NCBI GenBank assembly: GCA_963746315.1
Contig: CAVVAR010000004.1
Coordinates: 372,001 to 436,000 of the forward strand
DNA: 64,000 nt
Reading direction: 5' to 3'
From: Ga0077555 sp963746315
GTDB lineage: Bacteria; Pseudomonadota; Alphaproteobacteria; Rhizobiales; Hyphomicrobiaceae
Positions 54,652 through 63,447 of this stretch are shown here, piece by piece; within the stretch, counting starts at the first letter, position 1; every line of letters starts with the position of its first letter. The translations under genes were made by a program, and so were the position numbers. The notes under the pieces were generated by a model that saw nothing but the letters and a program-made list of their open reading frames with translations, ran no database searches and was not told where the DNA came from.

Positions 54652-55590
54652 TCAGGCGATCCCTTGCTGACTGCCGATATCGACCAGAACAACCTCCGGC
54701 GGCACGCCGAAGCGCACGGGCAGAATAGAGCAGCCGAGCCCGCCCGAGACGATCAGGTGGCGATGGCCTTCGACGACGTGGCCGTAGGCATACCGATTGC
54801 CGAACTCGCTGGGTACGACCGGGGAATACCCGGCAAGGCGCACTTGGCCGCCGTGCGTATGGCCCGAGAGCGTGAGCGCAACCCGATCGGGCACCTTGGG
54901 GAAAATGTCCGGCTCGTGGGCCATAAGGATGACGGGCGAGTCGTCCGTCACCTGAGCCAGCGTGCCAGGGAGATCGTCGACGCCGCGGAACAGGCGCGAT
55001 TTGCCCTTCCTGCCGATGAGGAAGGCGATCTGATCTCCAAGTCCAGCGAGCCAGAATGGCCGGCTGCCCTTGGCCAGACGGACGGCCCGGTTCTCGTAGA
55101 CGGGGATGCCGGCACGCTCCAGCTCGATCCGGCCGATGACGGGACCGTGGCCACGCCGCTGCGCCGCCCGGTCATCCCACCAGTCGTGATTTCCGAGCAC
55201 GGCGTGCACCCCGAGCGGCGCCTTCAGGCCCGCGAGCAGCCCCGCCCACTCCCGTGCCGGCACCTTGCGCGTCTGCCAGCGATGTCCGGCCTCATAGTCG
55301 CCGAGAAGCAGGATGGCGTCGGCGCCGGTTGCATTGGTCCGGTCGACGATCTCTGCGATCCGCTCCGGTGGCATATAGGGCTCGCCCGCGTGCAGATCGG
55401 CGATCACGGCCAAGCGCAGCTGGAATCCCGGCGGCCAGCCGGCAGGTGTCAGCCTGTACCGCGTGACCTCGAGACGGAAACGGGGCTCGATGCCGAAGGC
55501 GTAGGCGCCGAGACTGACACCGGACAGACCGACGGCAGCTAGGCCCTTCAAGAGAGCGCGGCGGGTGAACGTGGCCAATACAGCCTCCAC
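54652..55590 (-). CDS. Metallophosphoesterase (YaeI-like), Tat or signal-anchored
   Basis: A 312-residue calcineurin-like phosphoesterase. TFTRRALLKGLAAVGLSGVS at the N-terminus looks like a Tat signal. The dimetal motif set is present: LAVIADLHAGEPY (DxH), ILLLGDYEAGH (GDxx), VLGNHDWWDD (GNHD), ILMAHEPDIF and LTLSGHTHGGQVRL (GHTH). Similar enzymes are YaeI-type phosphodiesterases and UDP-diacylglucosamine hydrolase-like proteins; no substrate is assigned. The start is a GTG at 55590. It converges on soxB with a 9-bp gap, and may simply be a neighbour and not part of sulfur metabolism. Confidence 0.88.
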   Translation of the reverse strand: MEAVLATFTRRALLKGLAAVGLSGVSLGAYAFGIEPRFRLEVTRYRLTPAGWPPGFQLRLAVIADLHAGEPYMPPERIAEIVDRTNATGADAILLLGDYEAGHRWQTRKVPAREWAGLLAGLKAPLGVHAVLGNHDWWDDRAAQRRGHGPVIGRIELERAGIPVYENRAVRLAKGSRPFWLAGLGDQIAFLIGRKGKSRLFRGVDDLPGTLAQVTDDSPVILMAHEPDIFPKVPDRVALTLSGHTHGGQVRLAGYSPVVPSEFGNRYAYGHVVEGHRHLIVSGGLGCSILPVRFGVPPEVVLVDIGSQQGIA

Positions 55591-55684
55591 ACAACGGCCT
55601 GTGTAGCGCCCTAACCGACATGGACAGAGCCGAGTCTGGCCGGTATCACGGAAACCTTAAGAGACCTTCCAATCGAGGCTCCAC

Positions 55685-55972
55685 ATGCAGGTCGACGAGG
55701 CGACCGTCAAGCGCATCGCGCGCTTGGCGAGAATCAGGATTACCGCGGACGAGGCCAAAGGCCTCGAGGCCGAGATTTCGGGCATCCTGAATTGGGTGGA
55801 GCAACTCGATGAGGTCGACGTCGCCGGCGTCGAGCCGATGACACGCGTCGTGCCGATCAAGCTCAAGATGCGCGAGGACGTCGTCACGGACGGCGAGATC
55901 GCCGATGACGTCACAAAGAATGCACCGCTCTCCGACGACCATTTCTACGTGGTGCCGAAGGTGGTGGAGTAG
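55685..55972 (+). CDS. gatC: Asp/Glu-tRNA amidotransferase subunit C
   Basis: A 95-residue protein that starts MQVDEATVKRIARLARI and contains the GatC signature LEAEISGILNWVEQLDEVD and GVEPMTRVVPIKLKMREDVVTDGE, with the C-terminal DDHFYVVPKVVE. It stabilises GatA and wraps around the GatAB complex that makes Gln-tRNA or Asn-tRNA. It lies 110 bp before gatA on the same strand. Confidence 0.96.
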   Translation: MQVDEATVKRIARLARIRITADEAKGLEAEISGILNWVEQLDEVDVAGVEPMTRVVPIKLKMREDVVTDGEIADDVTKNAPLSDDHFYVVPKVVE

Positions 55973-56082
55973 CACGACCCGCCGCTCGTCCAGCGCGACG
56001 CCGTCCCCGCCCGGCGGCTTAACAACCGCAGCGCCTACAGCACTCTTAGGCTCACGAACGACCGAGAACGAAAAGCCCGCCC

Positions 56083-57573
56083 ATGACCGACCTCACCAAG
56101 CTCACTCTCGCCGAGGCCCGTGACGGGTTGGTGGCCAAGCAGTTCTCGGCCGTCGAGCTGACCCAGGCATTTCTCGCCGCGATCGACGCGGCCAACCCGC
56201 ACCTCAATGCCTTTGTTCTGCCGACGCCGGACCATGCACTGGCGCAAGCGCGCGAAAGCGACCGGCGCCTCGCCGCGGGCACGGCGCGTCCGCTCGAAGG
56301 ACTGCCGCTCGGCCACAAGGACCTTTTCTGCACCAAGGGCATCCGGACCACAGCCTGCTCGCGCATCCTGGACGACTTCACGCCGACCTACGAATCGACC
56401 GTCGGCCAGAACCTTTGGGATGCCGGCGCTGTCATGCTCGGCAAGCTCAACAACGACGAGTTCGCGATGGGCTCCTCGAACGAGACGAGTTGCTTCGGAC
56501 CCGTCGTATCGCCCTGGCAGCGGATCCGGAACGGCCAACGCGACAACGCCAAGCTCGTGCCGGGCGGCTCGTCCGGAGGCTCGTCCGCCGCGGTATCGGC
56601 CAGCCTCTGCCTCGCGGCCACCGCCACCGACACGGGCGGATCGATCCGCCAGCCGGCGGCGATCACAGGCACGGTCGGCATCAAGCCGACCTACGGGCGG
56701 TGCTCGCGTTGGGGCATCGTAGCGTTCGCCTCGTCGCTCGACCAAGCGGGGCCTATCGCCAAGACCGTGCGCGATGCGGCCATGCTGCTCGGGCAGATGG
56801 CGAGCCACGACCCGAAGGATTCGACCAGCGTCGACGAGCCCGTTCCGGATTACGCTGCCGCTATCGGCCAGAGCGTGAAGGGCCTTCGTGTCGGGATACC
56901 GAAAGAGTATCGCGTCGATGGCATGTCGGCGGAGGCCGAGCAACTCTGGCAGCGGGGCATCGACTGGCTCAAGGCCGCGGGCGCGACCATCCACGACATC
57001 TCGCTGCCCCACACCAAATATGCGTTGCCGGCATATTACATCGTCGCACCGGCGGAATGCTCGTCCAATCTCGCGCGCTACGACGGCGTGCGGTACGGCT
57101 TGAGGGTTCCCGGCAAGGACCTGATCGAGACCTACGAGAACACGCGGGCGGCCGGATTCGGCAAGGAGGTCCGCCGCCGCGTGCTGATCGGCACCTACGT
57201 GCTTTCGGCGGGCTACTATGACGCCTACTACCTCAAGGCGCAGAAAGTGCGCACCCTCATCAAGCGCGACTTCGACGAGGCATGGGAGAAGGTCGACGTC
57301 GTGCTGACGCCAACCACCCCGTCGCCGGCGTTCGCCCAGGGCGAGAAATCGGGTGATCCCGTCGCCATGTATCTCGAGGACATCTTTACCGTGACGGCGA
57401 ACATGGCGGGACTGCCCGGCATATCGGTTCCGGCAGGTCTTTCCGGCGAGGGCACGCCGCTCGGCCTGCAGCTCATCGCCAAGCCTTTCGACGAGGCGAC
57501 ATTGTTCCGCACGGCGCAAGTCATCGAGGACGCAGCGGGTCGGTTCCCTGTACCGGATCGCTGGTGGCTCTAG
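56083..57573 (+). CDS. gatA: Asp/Glu-tRNA amidotransferase subunit A
   Basis: A 496-residue amidase-signature enzyme that releases ammonia from glutamine for the tRNA amidation. The motif GSSGGSSAAVSASLCL (near 165-180) with the conserved Ser-cisSer-Lys triad region is clear. So are LPLGHKDLFCTKGIRTTACS (catalytic Lys), GTVGIKPTYGRCSRWG and FASSLDQAGPIAKTVRDAA. The C-terminal NMAGLPGISVPAGLSGEG and LGLQLIAKPFDEATLFR fit GatA. gatB is not directly after it; the frameshifted NYN gene follows. Confidence 0.97.
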   Translation: MTDLTKLTLAEARDGLVAKQFSAVELTQAFLAAIDAANPHLNAFVLPTPDHALAQARESDRRLAAGTARPLEGLPLGHKDLFCTKGIRTTACSRILDDFTPTYESTVGQNLWDAGAVMLGKLNNDEFAMGSSNETSCFGPVVSPWQRIRNGQRDNAKLVPGGSSGGSSAAVSASLCLAATATDTGGSIRQPAAITGTVGIKPTYGRCSRWGIVAFASSLDQAGPIAKTVRDAAMLLGQMASHDPKDSTSVDEPVPDYAAAIGQSVKGLRVGIPKEYRVDGMSAEAEQLWQRGIDWLKAAGATIHDISLPHTKYALPAYYIVAPAECSSNLARYDGVRYGLRVPGKDLIETYENTRAAGFGKEVRRRVLIGTYVLSAGYYDAYYLKAQKVRTLIKRDFDEAWEKVDVVLTPTTPSPAFAQGEKSGDPVAMYLEDIFTVTANMAGLPGISVPAGLSGEGTPLGLQLIAKPFDEATLFRTAQVIEDAAGRFPVPDRWWL

Positions 57574-57745
57574 ACCCTTCGCAACGCACAGGCGGGCGCG
57601 ACAGCGGCACGATTGAAGCTTGCGCCGGCAGGCGTTGGCCTCGATAGTCATGGATGTGGCTAGCGCCCGCTGCGGCGCTGCGACCAAGTGCAGGAGACCC
57701 GGGGCTTCGAGGGAGGTGCGCCGGTCCGCAGATCGAGGCTCAGGC

Positions 57746-58916
57746 ATGCTGCGCTGGCGGATCAGAAGCGCGCTTTACATCGATTTCGAGAACGTGCCGC
57801 TGCCTCCCGATGCCATCGCCAACTGGCTCGCTTGGCTGGAGGATGGCGCTTTCGATGCAGCGGGCCAGCGCCGCCGCTTCCTGCAGAAGCGCGTCTACTG
57901 GAACAGTCACGCGGAGAGAAATCGCGCTCTGTTCCAGAAGCATGGCTTTGCGCCGATCCTGATCGGAAAATATTCGGGCCTCAAGAACGGGGCCGACATT
58001 CGAATGGCGATGGACGTCGTCGAGGCGACCTACACGCGCTCCGAGATCGACGAGTTCATTCTGCTGACGGGAGATTTCGGACTTTGTGCCCGTGCTCGAG
58101 CGTCTCCGAGAGAAGGCCAAGCGATCGGCGATCGTCGCGACGGAGCACCGGCCGAACATCCACACGACCTATCACCGCAGCGCCGACATTCTCATACCGT
58201 CGCGCCGCCTGACGGAGGCGGCGCACTACAAGCGCCCCCGCCGCGGCCTCCTATCGCGGATGCTCGGCCGTCCGCAGGCCGAGACCCCAGTCGCAGCGGC
58301 GGCTAACGGCCGCATCGCCCACGAGGGCGCCGGCCCGCCTCTCCGGGGCTCGCCCCCGTCCCGTCCTCAGCGCAAGATAGCCGCTCCCCCAGCGTCGCTC
58401 GATCCCGCGCCGGTCCTCGATACCGCAGCAAAGCATGTGCTCAAGCTACTGACGCGTCAACCACGCAACTATGTGGCGCAAAAGCGTGTGGTGGCCGAGC
58501 TGGAGCAGCTCGAGAGCTTCAAGCGCCAGGGACCGACAGCGTTTCTCGGGACGGGTAGCTACAAGAACCTGTTGAAGGAGTTGACCCGGCTCGAGCCGAG
58601 AATAACCGTCGTCGATCAACCTGGCGGTGGCACCGGCATCGTGTTCATTCCCCCGCCGCCCGAGTTGGACGCCGCGTCTGTCGAGACCGGCAGCCATGGG
58701 GACTCCGGCGCTGCCCCGCCGGAGCAAAGCCCGGAAGCTCCTATGCCACAGGAACCGGCTCCAGAGCGCGATCCGAGTATTGTCTCCGAGCCGACCATCG
58801 AGCCGCAAGCTCACCGGCCCGCGAGCTTCCCGGCTCTGACAGGCCTGTCGGATCAACCACCGATGGCCGCCAGTACGTCGAGCTCGCGCAGCGCTGCGGC
58901 CCCACAGGACGCCTGA
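57746..58916 (+). CDS. NYN/LabA-like domain protein with C-terminal winged-helix-like part (frameshifted)
   Basis: The N-terminal half is a NYN (PIN-like) nuclease fold: ALYIDFENVPLPPDAIANWL, RRRFLQKRVYWNSHAER, GKYSGLKNGADIRMAMDV and EFILLTGD. The T run at 58075-58077 has one extra T. Removing it gives GDSDFVPVLERLREKAKRS and VATEHRPNIHTTYHRSAD, the expected NYN continuation. A linker leads to a C-terminal segment (VLKLLTRQPRNYVAQKRVVA, LGTGSYKNLLKELTRLEPRITVV) that looks like an OST-HTH/LOTUS-type RNA-binding winged helix, then a Pro/Ser-rich tail. Repaired length is about 389 residues. An RNA-processing role is likely but unproven. Confidence 0.82.
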
Positions 58917-58960
58917 AGTCCCGCCAGACCAGTGGTTGCTGCGAGTTTGAAAACGCAAAA

Positions 58961-58990
58961 TGGCGCGCACGGGCTCGTCCCGGCGCGCCA
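58961..58990 (-). terminator. Rho-independent terminator of rpsD
   Basis: TGGCGCGC pairs with GCGCGCCA, with an inner CGGG/CCCG pairing. On the minus strand the stem is followed by ATTTTGCGTTTT. It lies 33 bp past the rpsD stop. Confidence 0.8.
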
Positions 58991-59022
58991 CAGCATTCAA
59001 CCACTGGCCGTCGAGCGGCGCA

Positions 59023-59640
59023 TCAGCGCGAGTAGAACTCGACCACCAGATTGGGCTCCATGTGCACGGGATATGGCACATCGGCCAGCGCCGGGACACG
59101 GACGAACTTGGCGCTCATCTTGGTGTGCTCGGCATCGATGTAGTCGGGCACGTCGCGCTCGGGGCTCTTCGTGGCCTCCATCACCAGCGGCAGCTGGCGC
59201 GAAGATTCCTTGACCTCGATCACGTCGCCGGGACGGCAGCGATAGCTCGGGATGTCGACCTTGCCACCATTGACGGTGATGTGGCCGTGGCTGACGAACT
59301 GGCGCGCGGCGAACACTGTCGGCACGAACTTGGCGCGGTAGACGACCGCGTCGAGACGACGCTCGAGGAGGCCGATCAGGTGCTCCGAGGTCGAGCCCTT
59401 GAGGCGAGCTGCCTCCTTGTAGACCCGGTTGAACTGCCGCTCGGTGATGTTGCCGTAGTAGCCTTTGAGCTTCTGCTTGGCCTTGAGCTGTTGGCCGAAA
59501 TCCGAAACTTTGCCCGCGCGGCGCTCGCCGTGCTGGCCTGGCCGCGAGGCGCGCCGGTTGAGCGGGCTTTTCGAGCGGCCCCAGATGTTCTCGCCGAGGC
59601 GCCGATCGATTTTATGCTTGGCGCGAATGCGCTTAGTCAT
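59023..59640 (-). CDS. rpsD: 30S ribosomal protein S4
   Basis: A 205-residue primary 16S rRNA-binding protein. It starts MTKRIRAKHKIDRRLGENIWGR and has RRASRPGQHGERRAGKVSDFG, FGQQLKAKQKLKGYYGNITERQF, and the S4 RNA-binding domain RLDAVVYRAKFVPTVFAARQFVSHGHITVNG, then IPSYRCRPGDVIEVKE. It ends NLVVEFYSR. Length and motifs are entirely normal. It stands alone with its own terminator, as is usual in alphaproteobacteria. Confidence 0.99.
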   Translation of the reverse strand: MTKRIRAKHKIDRRLGENIWGRSKSPLNRRASRPGQHGERRAGKVSDFGQQLKAKQKLKGYYGNITERQFNRVYKEAARLKGSTSEHLIGLLERRLDAVVYRAKFVPTVFAARQFVSHGHITVNGGKVDIPSYRCRPGDVIEVKESSRQLPLVMEATKSPERDVPDYIDAEHTKMSAKFVRVPALADVPYPVHMEPNLVVEFYSR

Positions 59641-59771
59641 CGGATGCTCCGTCTTTCGCTATCCACGGGATCGTGCGCCCCTTCCTTTGATGTGGCTGAC
59701 CCGGCTCCACCGGTTGCAGCTCCATCCGACAGACCGACGCATCGCGTCGACCGCAAGGGCACAAAAACGAT

Positions 59772-59791
59772 GCGGGCCCCAGGAGGCCCGC
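59772..59791 (-). terminator. Rho-independent terminator of the secreted protein gene
   Basis: GCGGGCC and GGCCCGC form a 7-bp stem with a CCAGGA loop. On the minus strand it is followed by ATCGTTTTTGTG, giving a short T run. It lies 70 bp beyond the stop of the gene at 59862-60461. Confidence 0.75.
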
Positions 59792-59861
59792 GAAAGCGTT
59801 GTTATCTGCCGCCGGAGCCACCGTCAAGACGGACGGCTCAGCCCGCTGCGCAAATCGTCGG

Positions 59862-60461
59862 TTACTTCTTCGGCGCCGCCGGGGCCTCGGCCTTTTTCGG
59901 GGGCTGCACGCCCTTGGCCGCCTCTACCTGCCTCGCCACGCTCTCCTTGACCCTCTTGCGCTTCTCGTCGTCGCAGGTGTCCTTGGAGGGCGTAATCGGC
60001 TCGAGCGAAACGATCTGCTCGCCGTCCTTCTCTGTCACCTTGAGCTTGCCCGCGGCCATATGGATGGTCATCCGGTGCAGCGTCGTGATGAACAATAACT
60101 GCTGGTCGCTCCAACCATGCTTGGCCCGCTGAACTCGCATCAGCGCGTCATAGTTGACGGTCTGCTCCTCCCACATCTCGCAGAGCTGGGCCTGAGCCGA
60201 GGTGTAGCCGACCTTGATCACTTCGCGCCCGACGTCGATTGGAACGAGGGTCTCCTTCTTCTTGTTTTTCTTGTCGACCTCGATGACCTTCCCGTCGGGC
60301 GTGGTGAACTTCGATGGCAGGATCATCCATGCATAATCCATCAGAACCTTGACGGACCGCTCGCTCAGCTCCTTCGACGCCGCCGTTCCGGTGCCGACGC
60401 CTGCGCAGGCGAGAACCGCGACGATCGCCGACATAACCCCAGTCCGCCACATTCTTCCCAT
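59862..60461 (-). CDS. Secreted conserved hypothetical protein
   Basis: A 199-residue protein, not recognised. A signal peptide (MGRMWRTGVMSAIVAVLACAG, cleaved near GTAASKE) is followed by a helical region SERSVKVLMDYAWMILPSKF, then GKVIEVDKKNKKKETLVPID, AQLCEMWEEQTVNYDALMRV and QQLLFITTLHRMTIHMAAG. There are two Cys in the mature part (LCEMW and DTCDDEK). The Lys/Pro/Ala tail (QPPKKAEAPAAPKK) is low complexity. The start at 60461 has GAGGGG upstream. It has its own terminator and lies between rpsD and the TrmJ fusion. Confidence 0.75.
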   Translation of the reverse strand: MGRMWRTGVMSAIVAVLACAGVGTGTAASKELSERSVKVLMDYAWMILPSKFTTPDGKVIEVDKKNKKKETLVPIDVGREVIKVGYTSAQAQLCEMWEEQTVNYDALMRVQRAKHGWSDQQLLFITTLHRMTIHMAAGKLKVTEKDGEQIVSLEPITPSKDTCDDEKRKRVKESVARQVEAAKGVQPPKKAEAPAAPKK

Positions 60462-60618
60462 CTCAATGCCCCTCGCCCTCTGTTGTGTCGGCGGCGGCCT
60501 GTACGACCCCTTGGTCGACCGGCCGGCCTGCCGAATGAAGCGATCTTGGCCGCTTCGTCCTCGCGTTCCGCCCCCCGGTATCGCGACGCGCGAGGGGTCG
60601 GCCCGAAAGTAGGCAAGT

Positions 60619-61890
60619 TTATGGCCGCTTTCGGCCTGTTCCCTTGCCGTGTGCCAACGCAACCACAATGCCGCGGAGCGTCCGCACCTCCTGCTCCGTC
60701 GGCCCCATGCGGGTGAACATCGTGCGCAGGTTTCGGATCATGGTTTGGCGGCGGTGTGGCGGATTGAAAAAACCCAGACGATCCAGCTCTTGCTCGATGT
60801 GCGAGAAGAACCCCTCGAGCTCGTGCTTGGTGGCGGGACGGGTGTCGCCGAGGTCGAGCCCAGGGTCTTGCGGGGTCTCATAGGTGGTCACGCGTCCGAG
60901 CGTCGCAGAGCCTGAGGTCCGCATCCATTCATACCCCATGATCAGCACGGACTGAGCGAGGTTGAGGGACGCGAAGCGGGAGTTGACGGGAATCATCACG
61001 AGAGCGTCCGCGTTGGCCACCTCGTCGGTCTCGAGCCCATTCCTCTCACGGCCGAACAGAATGCCGCAACGCTCGCCGCGAGCAATTCTGGCCCTCATCT
61101 CGCCAATCGCCTCGATTGGAGTGAGAACCGGCTTGCGCAAGTCACGCTGTCTGGCAGTCGTGGCTGCGACCCAGTTCAGGTCGCCGATTGCCTCCGGCAG
61201 CGTGGGATAAGGCCGGCCGTCGTCGATGACGTAGTTCGCTCCCGAGGCCGCGATTCGGGCCTTCTCGTTCGGCCAACCGTCGCGCGGAGCGACGAGGCGA
61301 AGCTCGTCCAGACCGAAGTTAGCCATGGCCCGGGCGACCATGCCGATATTGTCGGCGAGTTGCGGCTCCATGAGAATCACGGCCGGCGTCTCACCCGTGC
61401 CGGCGAAGGCCTCGCCTTGTATATGGGCCCGGCGAATGCCGTGGCGCAGCTTGCGAAGCACACGGCGTGCCCAGAACCAGTAGTTCTCGCCCGACCAGGT
61501 CTTCTCCAGGGCCGCAAGGGCCGGCGTAGTGATCGTTCCCTTGCCCTGGCCCAGAAGCTTGACTTGGCCGTCGCCGACCACAACCTCGGCGTGCGCACGA
61601 ATGAAGTCGTCGAGCGTGTGGAGGCCCTGGACCTCGGTACGTCGTTTGCAGCCGGGGCAGCTGGCATCGTCCGCCTCGCACCTCAGCTCGGCGCAGTAGG
61701 TGAGAATGGGCTCCAGAGCTGCGCGATCGAGCACCGGGATGGCGAGCTGCGCGAGGCCCTCGTCGATGCTGCGCTCGTGGCAGGCGTGCACGATGCCTGC
61801 CACGGCAATCCCGGTGCCGGCGATCCCAGGACAAGGGCCACCCGGGGTCTGTTGTACCTCCACGATGGGTTGCGTCACACTCGCCGTCAT
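60619..61890 (-). CDS. TrmJ-type RNA methyltransferase fused to an N-terminal Cys4 domain
   Basis: A 423-residue protein in two parts. Residues 1-165 contain GPCPGIAGTGIAVAGIVHAC, then YCAELRC...CPGCKRR, a C-x4-C-x6-C-x2-C arrangement that could bind zinc, and WFWARRVLRKLRHGIRRAH. Residues 165-423 are a TrmH/SpoU-class methyltransferase of the TrmJ type: PAVILMEPQLADNIGMVARAM (start of the knot), LRLVAPRDGWPNEKA, CGILFGRERNGLETDEV (motif 2) and ASLNLAQSVLIMGYEW (motif 3). TrmJ 2'-O-methylates tRNA position 32. The fusion is unusual; a lost stop from a one-base error is a possible alternative. Confidence 0.8.
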   Translation of the reverse strand: MTASVTQPIVEVQQTPGGPCPGIAGTGIAVAGIVHACHERSIDEGLAQLAIPVLDRAALEPILTYCAELRCEADDASCPGCKRRTEVQGLHTLDDFIRAHAEVVVGDGQVKLLGQGKGTITTPALAALEKTWSGENYWFWARRVLRKLRHGIRRAHIQGEAFAGTGETPAVILMEPQLADNIGMVARAMANFGLDELRLVAPRDGWPNEKARIAASGANYVIDDGRPYPTLPEAIGDLNWVAATTARQRDLRKPVLTPIEAIGEMRARIARGERCGILFGRERNGLETDEVANADALVMIPVNSRFASLNLAQSVLIMGYEWMRTSGSATLGRVTTYETPQDPGLDLGDTRPATKHELEGFFSHIEQELDRLGFFNPPHRRQTMIRNLRTMFTRMGPTEQEVRTLRGIVVALAHGKGTGRKRP

Positions 61891-62070
61891 CCTCGACTTT
61901 CCTTTCAGCCGCCCGCCATCGCAGAGCTCGATCTGTCGCCAATCAGCACCCCGCCGCAGTCGGCCGGAGCGCGCGGCCTAACCAATGCGAAACCCGGCCC
62001 ATCTAAGGTTACTCGGTTTTCCGGTCGGCGCCTCGCTGGGCGCCAACCTGCTTGGGGTGGTAGGGGCTTC

Positions 62071-63297
62071 ATGTCCAGTCAACGTGCTCTTGAGGGTGGT
62101 GGTGCATCGGATGGTCCGCTAATGGCGCCCAGTCCCGAGCTCCTGCGACGCCTGCCCTACTATGCCCTCGGTTTACTTGCCTTCTACCTGATCTACACCC
62201 TGAGCCTCATCGGCAAGCCCGAAGGCTGGCTCCTCGATGGCACCGGTCGCTACTGGCTCAACGACTTCGCAGGCGTGTGGACCGCAGGCGATGTCACCAA
62301 TCGCGGCTTGCCCGAGCGCGCATACGATATTGCCGGGCTGTGCGCCGAGCAGGTGGCCCTTCGCGGCGCGCCCATGCAGGGCTGCTATCCGTGGCCTTAT
62401 CCGCCCCACGTCCTGCCGCTCGCCGCCGCACTGGCCACCCTGCCCTTCATTTCGGCCATGATGCTCTGGCTGGCGGCGACCGGCAGTGCCTACACGGCGA
62501 TGGCGCGGATGCTGACCGGCTCGTGGCGCGGCGTGGCTCTGATGCTCGCGGGCCCAGCCACCCTGAACACGCTGTACACCGGCCAGAACGGCTTCCTGAG
62601 CGCGGCACTGCTGGGGGCGGGGCTGCTGCTCCTGCCAACACGCCCCGTTCTTGCCGGAATTGCAATCGGCCTGCTTGCCTATAAGCCGCATCTCGGCCTG
62701 ATGATCCCGCTCGCGCTCGTGGCCGCCGGCCAATGGCGGGCGATCGCCGCCGCCGGCCTCACCGTGAGCGCCGTCGTGGCCGCATCGGTCGCCTACCATG
62801 GCCCCGACATCTGGCACCTTTTCATTCTTCAGCTCGGTAACATCGCGTCCGTGATGCAGACGCATTTCGACACCTCGAAGCTGCGCAGCCTGTTTGGCTT
62901 GCTGCAAACGCTCGGTCTGCCGGTGAGCACGTCGCTGGCGGCTCACTCGCTCATGGCACTGGCGATCGCCGGATTGGTCATCTGGGCATGGCGGAGCCAC
63001 TTGGCGTACGAGCTAAAGGCCGCCCTCTTGGCCACGGCCGCAATCATGGCGAGCCCATACGTCTTCGCCTACGATCTCGTCGTGCTCTGCGTCGCACAGG
63101 CGTTCCTGGTGCGCCATGTCCTCGCCCGGGGCGGGGTGACGATGCCGGAATTCGCCGGGCTTGCCATGGTCAACCTCCTGCAGCCGCTCAGCGGCGCACT
63201 GTCCGGCCTGCTCCTGATTGCGCTCGTTCTCCGACGTGCCGCGATGGAGGAGACTGTCGACAGACAAGGTGCAGCGGCACCACTGCCCGCGATCTGA
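62071..63297 (+). CDS. Polytopic membrane protein, GT87/DUF2029-like
   Basis: A 408-residue protein with about ten membrane helices (for example LPYYALGLLAFYLIYTLSLI, AAALATLPFISAMMLWLAAT, VALMLAGPATLNTLYTGQNG, ALLATAAIMASPYVFAYDLVVL). The luminal loop NDFAGVWTAGDVTNRGLPERAYD has the Asp and the GxxGLPxxxYD pattern of polyprenol-dependent GT87 glycosyltransferases (DUF2029). The substrate is unknown; mannosyl or glucosyl transfer is a guess. TAGGGG precedes the ATG at 62071, though 62122 is an alternative. It is divergent from the TrmJ fusion gene. Confidence 0.75.
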   Translation: MSSQRALEGGGASDGPLMAPSPELLRRLPYYALGLLAFYLIYTLSLIGKPEGWLLDGTGRYWLNDFAGVWTAGDVTNRGLPERAYDIAGLCAEQVALRGAPMQGCYPWPYPPHVLPLAAALATLPFISAMMLWLAATGSAYTAMARMLTGSWRGVALMLAGPATLNTLYTGQNGFLSAALLGAGLLLLPTRPVLAGIAIGLLAYKPHLGLMIPLALVAAGQWRAIAAAGLTVSAVVAASVAYHGPDIWHLFILQLGNIASVMQTHFDTSKLRSLFGLLQTLGLPVSTSLAAHSLMALAIAGLVIWAWRSHLAYELKAALLATAAIMASPYVFAYDLVVLCVAQAFLVRHVLARGGVTMPEFAGLAMVNLLQPLSGALSGLLLIALVLRRAAMEETVDRQGAAAPLPAI

Positions 63298-63447
63298 GGT
63301 TTCCCGGGCCTCGCCCAATCGCCCCGCCAAATCGTCCCCTTGTTGCAGCACGGCACGGCGGCTAGTGTCCCGGCCGAAGCAAGCGATTGGACCTCAAGAG
63401 CCTCGATCCGGTCGGCTTGAACAAGCTCGGCGACCATAGGTGCTAGA

